A DNA stretch of 64,000 nt from NCBI GenBank assembly GCA_022818135.1, contig JAFMSR010000009.1, positions 20,648,115 through 20,712,114 of the forward strand, given 5' to 3'. This stretch comes from Saxidomus purpurata (taxonomy: Eukaryota > Mollusca > Bivalvia > Venerida > Veneridae). The position numbers and the translations under genes were made by a program. Below are positions 51,991 to 62,800 of the stretch, one piece after another. A model generated the notes under the pieces. That model saw only the letters and a program-made list of their open reading frames with translations, was not told where the DNA came from and searched no databases. Position 1 is the first letter of the stretch. Each line of letters begins with the position of its first letter.

Positions 51991-54630
51991 GTTTGTTTCA
52001 AAGGTATCGTTGACCAAACAACTAGGAAAAAGTCAGCCACCATATAAATATGCTTAACTCATTACAGAAGTTTAAATGAATCAAGTTATTATTACCATTA
52101 TGAGTTTTTTTCACTATCCTCAATTGTTCAGATGCTTCTGTCTTAAACCTTTTATAATCACCAGCTTTGATGGAAAACCCAGCATCCCTGTTGAAATGAT
52201 AATCTGAATTACAAACTTTATTTAACATACGAAAAACTGTGCGAAAAACCGACGCCAACTGTTTCCGACTAGTATGCGTCCAGAAATAACTTTGTAAATA
52301 GTTGTTCCATCTATAGAAATTCAACATCTTCAATGTCCAAGTGTATTTTCTGATTTTGATGTGTTCAAACATGCACAAAAGGCCCTGACCATATCTCAAT
52401 TTAAAAGGAAACATTCCTTTTTGCACTGCAGGGCTTATTCTTGCATGCTCCCCGGGGAAAGTATTCAGTCATCCCCACTCACAGGGAAAGATCACATGAT
52501 ACTTTCTCTAGAGGCGCGGGCTTACCTAACAGCATCCGAACTGTCGTGTATTCAACTCGTATATGAACAGTTTGTTATTTCTGAGATACGGTTCACTGCG
52601 GTTTATATCTAACGGTTTTTTTCATTAACGTAGACTAAGGTCTCATAAGAACAACACAAAAATTCAAGTAAATACACCAGGAATTTCATTTTTTAGAAAT
52701 GGTTCGAATTTTCAGGTGACGTCACAGTTTCTCTTGATGAATGGCGTCACTGTAAACAAAAAACAGCAAATACAGTCAGTAAGTTAATTGGACGTGTGTC
52801 AGGAGAATTTCTATTTCGAGTTCAATTAATATTTTAGTTGTTATATATTTAACACTAGAAATACATGCACAGTGGTTAATTCACGTGCGAACCTACCAAA
52901 CACCTACGCAAGGTGTTCCATGCATGGATTTATATCTAATAAACCGGAAGTTTTGCTTTAGCCCTCAAAATAGTATTTAGAAGGGTTTCTCGTAAGGATC
53001 TAGATGCTCTGCTGTAGAGGACTGGGTTGTCTCGACCCTCGGGAAAGCGCGGGGGAGGGGGCTGGGTAGGAGGAACCGAGAGAAGCGGGACACCCAATCC
53101 TCTACAGTATGCCATGTAATATCCTTTTAATAATTTCCCTCTCTGGACAGTACTATTAAATGGCGCTGTCAAACTGAAAATGGACAAGTTCTCTTTTAAA
53201 ATATCTAACTATATATTGTAGGGTTGTTTTTCTTTTGGTTGCTATGGCAAGTACGGTTCTGAAGCGAGTAGAAAATTTTAAAGGAAGGCCAGAATGAAGA
53301 AATATTCCGTGTAAACAGACGGAGTCGACTGGTTGGAAGTTACCATATCATAAGCACTGCATGCCCTTTTTAGCTAATATAGAATTCCAAGATACATTTC
53401 GTTTACTAATAAACTTAAGCATCAAAGTTGACTTATCGAAGTCATTTACAGTGAGACGTTTTCGGACAGAATAGACAATGAATTGTGAAAAAAGAAGTTT
53501 ACCTTTGATCGGGATCAAAGTCCACACAATGTGCCGCTGTCAAAATTGTTGTGTTTTTGTCGATTATAGAGGCACCGCATATGAATTGTTCATTATACAG
53601 CAATCTTACTAACTATTCACCCCGATCTGCATTTTCGCCACCAACGATGCGATCTGCATTTATACCATAAACGATGCGATAAGACTCTTTTGTAATTTCA
53701 TTTTCTCGAGAACTGGTCTGATCATTTTGGTCCATAATGTGTTTAGGAAATTCTTTCATTCTGGCTCCAAAGGCCATACCTAAAAATAATTGTACTGTGT
53801 TTTCGAATATACATATTTCAAGTACATTTAATAGATTCAATCTTCCTGAAATTCATAACCAAATTTTCATCTAATTTATAATTGTGTATACTGTCAATTG
53901 GGTAATTTTGTTTTCGCAAAGAAAATCCCGAACCCGGTAACATATTCATTGAAAGCGGGCTTATAAATTTGCTTTAGAGCAAATTATCGATATTCTATTT
54001 TTCCAACAAATTTCCCGAGTTATTATAATTCAAGATTTTGTTTTTCTCGCATCGCAACAAATGTCAAAGCTAAAATCTAGCAAATAGATCCCTATCGATG
54101 GTATTAAAATTTGTGAATATCCGTCTGAAACTGATCACGTGACTTAAAATGTTTCATAGTCACAACAAATTAGCTCATATCTATATTTCACAGCTTAGTA
54201 AAATAATTAATGACAACAATATTTTCGTTATAGTAAAACTGTCATAATTACGTGACAACCAAATGAAAAGAGTTTGAGGACTACGAAAGCTATGTTATTT
54301 ATGTCATGAGCAGATTGCCTCATATAACGTGAACATGTAAATGTATAAACTTGAAGATGACTGGCGTTTGCCAAATGATACACGATATTCTAGGCCCACT
54401 AGAATGTACACATCCCCAGATGTCCATAAATAGGAATATAGCTATGGTCAAAATGTTATTATTGGGACCCCTATTAAGAAACCTCCTTTGTCTTAAGGAA
54501 AGGGTCTTGTAACACAAACTAAATGGCAGGTATCAGAATGATCTATTGATTCATGACACTATGCACAATATGACACTGTACAATGTAAACATTATCATCA
54601 TATATATACGGCATGTTCGTGACATTTCTG

Positions 54631-54750
54631 AAGTAGAATTTGAGTAATCAAATAACATGAGAAGAAAATGGGAAAAGTAGAATTTGAGTAATCAAATAAC
54701 ATGAGAAGAATTTGAGTAATCAAATAACATGAGAAGAAAATGGGAAAAGA
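54631..54750. repeat. Irregular tandem repeat (44- and 28-bp steps)
   Basis: 'gaatttgagtaatcaaataa' followed by 'catgagaagaa' occurs three times, at steps of 44 and then 28 bp. Two copies are followed by 'aatgggaaaag'. It lies in intron 1 of the protease gene. Confidence 0.85.
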
Positions 54751-54951
54751 AGGTATATAAATGCAGATTGTGGGAAAAAAAATGTAATTCAAGATTATTG
54801 ACTAAGATAATTCTACTAAAATTCAGTACCAAACAGCTTCATTGATTTACAATTATAAGTACCTCCTTATTGAATCAAGAAATAAGTAGATTAATGTAAT
54901 ACAATTCTTACCCATAAACAGAACCAATAATACCTGTAGTGTCTTTACCAT

Positions 54952-56811
54952 GGTCAATATAGTTATGAAACTAGATACATGTAATATACAACTTATTGAA
55001 AATAATTTAAAAGCCTGTGGGACATTTATAAGATATTTCATTACATTTAAAGATTTCATCACTTTAAATGTTTTACCTTTTACCCAAAACAAATGTATCT
55101 GGTTTTACAAGACATTAAAATTTACAAAAGATGCACCTCATCAAAACGTCCACATTAAGAGCAAACATGGTATTATCTTTATTATTTAAACTTTCTAATT
55201 GAAAGTGTTCATATGTTTTGATCGGGTGTAGTAGAGGAGGGGGGACCTAATGGTCTACATGAAGGGGTGGTTTGCCTCACCATTATTTGACGTTGAAGTC
55301 AGCAGTTGGTTGTTTTTCATTTCGACATAACTACATGGAATTATGTGGCTCAGAAACACCCTATGAGTGGACACACTTCCCATCAAATCTTTCCTTACAT
55401 ATTTTACTATACGAGCACACCATGACATATCTTTTATAATTGCTTATTTTCTTACTCGCGGTATAGACTGTTTCAATATTTTTTTTAGAATTGGAAAGGT
55501 ACGAAAATACAAACTACCGATAGTTAGTATAATGTTGCTACAGGGAACTTCCATCAACACGACAAAACAAAACTCCATTATCTAGAGCATAATTTCAAAG
55601 AAAACGAAAATGCAGACTTGAAATAACTTTTTGCATTGCTCATAAGCTTAAAAACTCTTTTCCATGTGTTCAGCATGCAAATGGGTACAGTGTACCCATT
55701 TATACCGCGTACCAAGAGTACATGTCTCAGTTTTTCAAACAATCAAGCAGTATACATTGACTATATGCAAAAAATAATTGATATGTTAAATAAAGTATTA
55801 ATTGAAGCAAATCTATCAAACTATCAAAACTGTTAAACATAAGGAAAAAATAATACAAAAGAATTCTAACTTACATTGTATATTTCATTTTTTTAAAAGA
55901 CCAACTTTGCCCGAACTAAGACTATATATTATTAAGAACCCTTTGGGTATTTTATATTTAATTATATTTCAAGATGTTATCAGCCATGCCGTAACATCTT
56001 TCTTGATAATGAATATCCTTTTTAGATTTATCTATCATTTTCTAAACATCGGGTCCTATATATTTTTAAGGTTATACCGAATGAACTTCATTTCAACTTT
56101 TAAATTAAAAACATGAAGGACATATGGTATGTTGGATGGGTGTTGCTTACCTGAGCACGAAGAGTGGTGTGAATGGAGTGGCACTATTTGATTATAGCCT
56201 AACTGAAGAGGGTGTATGCCACCTCAAAATTCAATAATTGAGTCAATGGGATAGCGTTTTGGTTTGTTGGTTTCTAATTTAGCAAACTAAAAATACAATA
56301 GGGTTAATAGTACATGTATAGTAACTTGGTCCAGAATGCCGAGTTTGCTCGAGTCGTGCGCCGCATCATAGGAGATGAGTGCGTAGTATCTGTATTTAAT
56401 TTATTTATATGATCATTAGTATCCGATTTTGCAGACCCTATAACTAGGCAAGTCAAGGATTGAAGTTCAAAAGCAGGTGCATGCAAATTCCTATTGTATC
56501 ATGTTGTATAAATCTTCTACATTTATTGGCACCGCCGATGACGGCGGCGGCCTATTATGGAATAGTTTTTCCGGAAGTACATGCTAGGAGCGGTTATTAG
56601 AATGCGAAGAAAAATGGTTTTAACTGTATGCTAAAATAATACGAAATAGACATTAAAATATTGATTATACACATTTCCTTCATTAAAACGTAATTGTTTA
56701 ATTGTAATGTTCCTTTTCATATCTTTTAGAAAAAATACGAAAACGTAAAACAACTTCTCCCTTATCGGTTTTGCAAAATTATAATATCAGCTTATTTTTT
56801 ACCACGTGCTT
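54952..56811. other. Intergenic, upstream of protease gene 1
   Basis: This stretch would hold the promoter of the minus-strand protease gene, but I see no convincing core promoter motif. A perfect palindrome (AAATGGGTAC, AGT, GTACCCATTT) lies at 55679-55701. The open frames here are AT-driven and carry no motif. Confidence 0.4.
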
Positions 56812-56945
56812 TAAAGTCAGTCTCCGTGGTGTAGTGGGTAAGCTGATGACCGCCTAATTTTACGAGTGGAGTTCAAATCCCGGTCAAACCCAATATTTTA
56901 AAATAATTTTTCTTCCGTTTTTTTTTCAGCTTTAAAACCACCATG
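56812..56945 (+). mobile_element. Short tRNA-derived repeat (sister at 20800)
   Basis: 'gtctccgtggtgtagtgggt' gives an A box and 'gagttcaaatcccgg' a B box. The tail is T-rich and ends 'tttttcagc', as in the sister copy. It is likely a SINE head rather than a working tRNA, since the acceptor arms do not pair well. Confidence 0.6.
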
Positions 56946-57244
56946 ATTTTAAATGTTTTCTGCAAATATTCATAATTTTTTTCATTCAAATCAAACTAAT
57001 AATGATTGCTTATCAAAAAGCTAATTTTAGCTATTTAACGCCACACATGTACAAAACTATTTTCGGCGCCCTTTGATGCTTTGCATCAATGGTATTCTTG
57101 TAACACATTGAGATATTCCTAAGTATGTATGTGAGGAGCTGAATTTTGAAATTCTGTGATTTTACATGTGAAAGATTTATAACAAGGATAACTTTTTTAT
57201 GAATAGAATCTACTATAGCTAAGTTCTGCTATAAAAACATTGAA

Positions 57245-57425
57245 TATCAGTCCAACCTCTCCACAACAACACCAAAGGGAATATCAATGTTTGTTTGGTT
57301 TGGAGAGGTTGTTGCTCTGGGGAGATCAATTTGTTCAGATATAACTGCTTTGGGAAATAAAACATCTGTCTTTGTAGAGAGGTTTTTGCTCTTTGGAGGT
57401 GTTGTTTAGAGAGGTTGGACTGTAT
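57245..57425. mobile_element. MITE with about 34-bp terminal inverted repeats
   Basis: The left end is CAGTCCAACCTCTCCACAAC followed by AACACC. The right end reads GGTGTTGTTTAGAGAGGTTGGACTG in inverse. The interior holds further 'agaggtt' copies. TA lies close to both ends ('atatcagtcc', 'ggactgtata'), in keeping with a Tc1/mariner-type MITE. Confidence 0.75.
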
Positions 57426-57682
57426 ACAAAGGTGCTTCACATTCGGTTATTCAAACAGGGGTCAAATATCAAACAAGTAACTGTGTTTAACTTATTAGAT
57501 ATAATTATAGATCTTCTTTATTAGATTTATATAGCCTATGATAATTACGATATTGTTATACTCAGTAAGTGTTTAATTATGGCCCTCTCAATAGATTCCT
57601 TGCTGGTAAGTTAAGGGCAGTTACCAGTCAGCTGTTTTGAATGTACAAGGGCATTGATTTCTCTTGGCCTTCAAATATCACA

Positions 57683-57880
57683 ATACTTCCATATGAATTT
57701 CAAAATGATCGAGTGATACAAATGATATGACAAAGAATTTTGATTTAACGTTAAAACCTCCGTAGCTTTATCATGGCTTATTGCCTTGATGCTCCACCAT
57801 AGGAAAACCCACTTTTAAAATTCTATGTCATATGAAATTTGTATCACTGGATCATTTTGAAATTCATGAAACGGAAGTAT
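57683..57880. repeat. Inverted repeat with about 60-bp arms plus 24-bp tandem extension
   Basis: The left arm 57683-57742 starts 'atacttccatatgaatttca'; the right arm 57816-57880 ends 'attcatgaaacggaagtat'. The right terminal 24-bp unit ('ttgaaattcatg' plus 'aaacggaagtat') is then repeated twice more to 57928. Confidence 0.75.
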
Positions 57881-57928
57881 TTGAAATTCATGTAACGGAA
57901 GTATTTGAAATTCATGTAACGGAAGTAT

Positions 57929-59124
57929 ATATCCAAAGTCTTCATAATGCAAGACATGATAGCTTTCGTGCACAGATAACTAAACATGAGCTGGCAGATA
58001 TTTGAAGGGTTGATGATTGAATAAAGAAGGAAAAGGGCAGGTGGTGCGTTAGAAGTTTCGTTTAGTATATATTTGCATAGCATCTTAAATGTTATACAAA
58101 TTTATGCAATTGACTAAAACTGAAGACATTAGATCTGGTTATATTGCATACTGCTGAAAATGTTACCTTGATACAAAATTTACTATATTGCAGTATTTTC
58201 TTACACTTATTTAACATTGGATTTAACTAATGACCTATAAAGTGCGAGGGGTGCAGTTATAACATAATCATTTTAGTCACAATTGTTATTTACATGTATA
58301 TATATTATTATATATCGTTATAGCGTTAATTTGATACAGTTAGGCCGATATGTTTAAAATAATGTTGACGCGAACGTTCTGTATAATTCTAAATCTTATG
58401 TTTGTGTGCCCATACAAATTAAAAAGTCATTCGCTGCCATTTATGGAAGAACACCCCCTTTCACTTCTACTTTGTTTTAATTAACACATTGGATGTTATC
58501 ATAATCTATGGCATGGATTAAAACCACTTTTACAGCAGTTTTTCTTCCCTTTAGCGGCTGCATATCGAACAAAAACCATGTTTAAGATACATTCGATAAT
58601 AACACTACATGTATTTAGACGTAAAATAATATGTGTGTTTCAGGTTTCCCTACCTAACCTATTTTTTCCCCGACCCTAGAACATTTTTGCGTGAAACCTT
58701 ATTAATAGTACTATCGATATTTATTTAGCAATTCATAGCACTCAGACCTGCATTCAGCAGTGTTTTCTTCCCTTTAGCGACTGAACATCGAACAAAAACT
58801 TTTGAATGAAATTGGTTTTAAATACACACCTAGAAAAAAATTGCATCATGAAATCACCTTCAAATAAACGAAGAAAAATGCTGTAAATCATATCAGCAAC
58901 CCTCTGCACGAACTGCAAACAGTTTTGCACTGCAAGTGAAAGTAGATTGTCTTTTAAAAGATCCGAGGTTCATCTGAAGCAGAATAGTCAGGGTCAGGGT
59001 GGTCACCCAGGTACAGTGAAGGTTTACTCTGCTACTGAACGTATGAAGTACAAATGTCATCTTAAGACTCAAAATTGCATTTTTTACACTTGTTCGCCAC
59101 TTAAAATCTTCCTATGACCTCTAC
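57929..59124. other. No gene recognised
   Basis: 'tcttccctttagcg(g/a)ctg' plus 'catcgaacaaaaac' occurs at about 58544 and 58768, a short local duplication. Nothing exon-like is present. Confidence 0.4.
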
Positions 59125-59395
59125 AGTTTCATACTTAAATGTGATTTTGATTTCGGATAAAACGGCACCCGTTTATTGTTTAACAATATCACCCGAAAAC
59201 CCGAACATAATATTACAGTTTTGCCGTATTATGTCCTACTCCCTACAGAACCGAACTTGCCGTATTCTGTCACGTATTACATTCTTCTTCCCTACTACGG
59301 TTCAATTTGACGGTATTTTCATGTTAAAGCTTCGTTAGATCAGTCACTCTAAAAAGTTCAGGGGGTGCTTAACTTTTTTCTTTGTGTAAACATAC
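59125..59395 (+). repeat. Dispersed repeat, second copy of 10620-10860
   Basis: It has the same ordered blocks as the 10.6-kb copy, with extra sequence ('ctccctacagaaccgaactt') in the middle. The frame open at 59114-59338 is not kept in the other copy. Confidence 0.7.
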
Positions 59396-59801
59396 GCGAA
59401 TAGCACTTTCTATCAATAGTATGCAATATGCAATTCATAGCATTCAGATCTTTATCTATTCAGTTGAAATATTATAATATCTTCTGTCTTTATTTTTAGT
59501 ATGAATTAAACATTCAATGACCAGGTTATTGGATAATAGTAACAAAACTCATTTGAAAGGGACAATGAGACAGATATGTATATAAAATTAAAAAGTTAAC
59601 CTTCGTCATCCAACATACTTTATTCCAAGGAATTACAACTGCACCAAAGTATACACAATTTGACAAACTTTGAGTCCTAAAAGCACTTGGTCGAAATTTT
59701 AAAATCAGTAAATACAACCTCTCCGCATATCCAGGAACCCCAAAATATGTTTTTATGTGAGTACAAGTCCTCTACAGACAAATCAAAAGGACTTTGTGTT
59801 A

Positions 59802-62800
59802 TTATTGTAAATGTTTCTCTATCCATGCTTTGAGGAATGACACCCTCGTGAAAGCCTTAATTCCCAGCCAACATTTAGTAGAACCAAATGATGTTAGACC
59901 GACTAGAAAAGGTTTGCTGGCTTCGTCATAGCACGTCAAAGGACCACCACTGTCACCCTGTAAACAAAAATGTACAGCTGCTTGTATCGTTTGAATTTGA
60001 AATATTTACATTTATTCAAATTTTTAGCAAGTCTACACAGAAAAATTGATGTTTTTTTATTTCATGCTTTCTTACTTAATCCATGGGTTTATACCGGTTT
60101 TTCTATTTACCACTTTAAAGAAGTAATTGCCATTTATTAAAATCTTGGTTTATATTATTCGAAAGAATTTAGGTCAACTTTCGAAAGTGGTATCCTTGGC
60201 AATGCTCTAAATTACAGTTATTCGGAACACTCGGCTTTATCTGTTAAAAAGTTATAGGGAGAAGGCCGACTGATGTTTCTACAGATACTGCTCAGCCATG
60301 CTTCAAATTACTTTAAGTTTACTTTTAGCAAACACACCTGTACCCTCCTAATTGTACGCATGTCTATAATTAGCCCATTCGGACCATATAACCCATTCGG
60401 GCCATATAACCTATTCGGGCCATATAACCCATTTGGGCCTAGCTTCTATTGAAATATATACATTTTAGTCAACTACACCTCAAAGCAGAGGAAATTACAA
60501 CATTTAATTTTTAATCATAATTCTGCAAAAACACCCATATTTATAGTAACAGACTTGTTCAAATTGGAAGTCAGAAAATCTCATTGTTATATTCTAGGTA
60601 TAAGCGGTGTTAACGTTGACGTAACAAAACGTTTCTTCAAACATCATTTCTCGAAACAAGATCATCATTCAGGGTAGCGGGTCCTTGCACGTCTCATCAA
60701 TTTCAATCTACACTCTAAAATAAACAACGAAACTCGCACAAATTCACTTTAAACTTATCAAAAGTATTTCACTCACGCTACATGTGGCTTTGAGGAATGT
60801 CAAGGAACACACCATATACTTTGTAAATAGAACACCATAAAATAAACTACTAAATGCCCGTTGGCAAGCATTTTTTGATCGCATTTGTAGTCTAACTTCT
60901 TTCGTCTTGGAAGTGATATAGTATTTCTTTTCTGAAAAGCAAAACTGAAATGTTTTTTATCGGGATAGTCATTATTCAAGGTCTCATCCCCAACTATTTT
61001 AACCATCGTGTATTGGAAAACCGATGTGCGTTTTTACAAAGAGTAAAGAAGGATATTATCAAATAACTCGTCAAAACTTTCTTTCTGTTTACATACAAAA
61101 TGTGTCATTATCACAAATGTTAGTTTAATTTCTCTGCCATTTCATGAATTTTTTTTGTCATTGTAAAATATCAAATCAATGGTCCTTTTGACGTTTAAAA
61201 ACTATCACCTTCGGTTTTTACGGGCATTGAATTAAAGTGGAAACTCGAAACAATGCAAGTTTAGATGCAAATATTGCATTTCAATTCAAATTTTTACCTT
61301 TTTGCTAATATAACAAAATAAATGTCACTATTACAATGTCTCGATATTTCATTTTACTTTTTAGATAAATAAAAATAATTATGTTTAATGTTTATCTTTG
61401 CAGTCCTTTTTAACTTTAACTCAACTAACCTGTTAAGTTTAAATAAGAAGTTACCGTTTCGGCAGTACTCGGCATTTTACGTAAGACACATTCTTTAACG
61501 CCGATACTAATAGTTTGCTACTAGTCTGTTTTTTTAGTAAAGTCGTCTGATCAAAGTAAATATATATTCTTCACGAATATTACCAGGGCATGTTTATAAA
61601 AATAACTGATTCGCATCCCAAATAAAATTTCATAAAACATATAAATGAAAAATTTATTTACATTGTCGTTTAATGCATAATTATTGAACTGATACAAAAG
61701 TGTTGTAATAGTTATGAAACCAAACAAAGCCTTGTGACCAGATCGCAACTGGGGTAAGAGGGGTAGGGGTAATGTCATCAGGACGAGACATGTCTGTCAC
61801 CAGGTGATATTACTTGTTCAAATGTATACTGTAAATTATTGTTCACGTCATATCACTGATATAATGTAAGACTGTTTTCAACGCGATTGTTACTCTTATT
61901 CTTCATACGGTACATGTAAATGGAATTGAATTACATGATATATTAACATTTATTAGTAAAGCAAGTACATGTTTCATAATTATAGGATAAATAGATATCA
62001 TCATTTAAATTTATATTACAAATTGACAACAATTCAAATAATCTTTACATTTGAATGGGGTTAAAGTGGATAAATTTTATGACCCTTAATCTATAATCTG
62101 GATATTGCCTGCGGGTAGAGTTATTTCCTGGCTCTGTTTCACATACACACGTTTCTTGCATACTATTGTATTGTATAATATATCGGTCAGTACCCTCTGA
62201 AGCTTTTAAAACATTTTACCGTATACAAGATTTTAATATGAAGTATTTTTTTTATTGTAAACAAGTCGATTAAATTATATACAGCCGCGGCAGTCGAAGT
62301 GTTTTCGTTTTCCAGTTAAATGTATAAATTTAATAAGATTCCAGCATGTCGCATACATATATTCATTGTAAAGTTGTATGGTTGGTACCGGATAATTCGT
62401 ATGACCAACGCCCCCAGAAGAGTTTTAGTTGTTTTAGTTTTGCGTGATAGTGCAAGATACAGAACGCGTCCCGCCTAATTATTTAAGCACCAATACACCT
62501 CGATCTTAGGTCTCATCCGGAAGACTATTAGTAATATCATATGTTAAGAGGAGCGGGGGTCGAACCTGCGATCCCTTGACTACCAGTCCAGAGCGTTAAC
62601 CACTAGGCCACTGAACCGCTCAAACATGTAGCAGAGTGTCACAACCAAGGCCAATACACACCTCTGATATATTATACATGTTTATAATTAACCAGTGATG
62701 AAACTATAATTAACTTATGAAGTTATTTTATAATCATAAAGGCATAATCATATATAACATTTCCCCTTTTCAACGATGTTTTCCTTTCTGAGACTTCATT

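Larger units (their letters stand above)
43481..54951 (-). pseudogene. S1 (chymotrypsin-fold) serine protease gene, 7 exons, with an in-frame stop and a phase break
   Basis: Exons in reading order: 54951-54912 (ATG, signal peptide MVKTLQVLLVLFM), 53779-53503, 52187-52096, 51239-51134, 49264-49196, 45830-45682, 43636-43481. They carry a duplicated activation site (RIVYG then RIVGG), the His exon (TILTAAHC), the Asp exon (LDKDVEVLRL), KCFAAGHGAT (usual GWG position), and the Ser exon (GGDSGGPLMC) ending AWIKKNSQ. The catalytic triad is kept. The residue six before the Ser is Gly, not Asp, so trypsin-like specificity is unlikely. A TAG at 53613-53615 interrupts the frame nine codons after the R of RIVGG. 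Exon 3 ends in phase 1 while exon 4 needs phase 0, and the exon sum, 889 nt, is not a multiple of 3. It is probably a pseudogene, or bears assembly errors. A minus-strand AATAAA sits at 43433-43438, 43 nt past the stop. Confidence 0.85.

Noticed and set aside
52936..53187. Proline-rich minus-strand open frame
   Set aside because: It lies in a protease intron, within an inverted repeat ('gtagaggactgggttgtc' against 'gacacccaatcctctac'), and is not part of the spliced frame.
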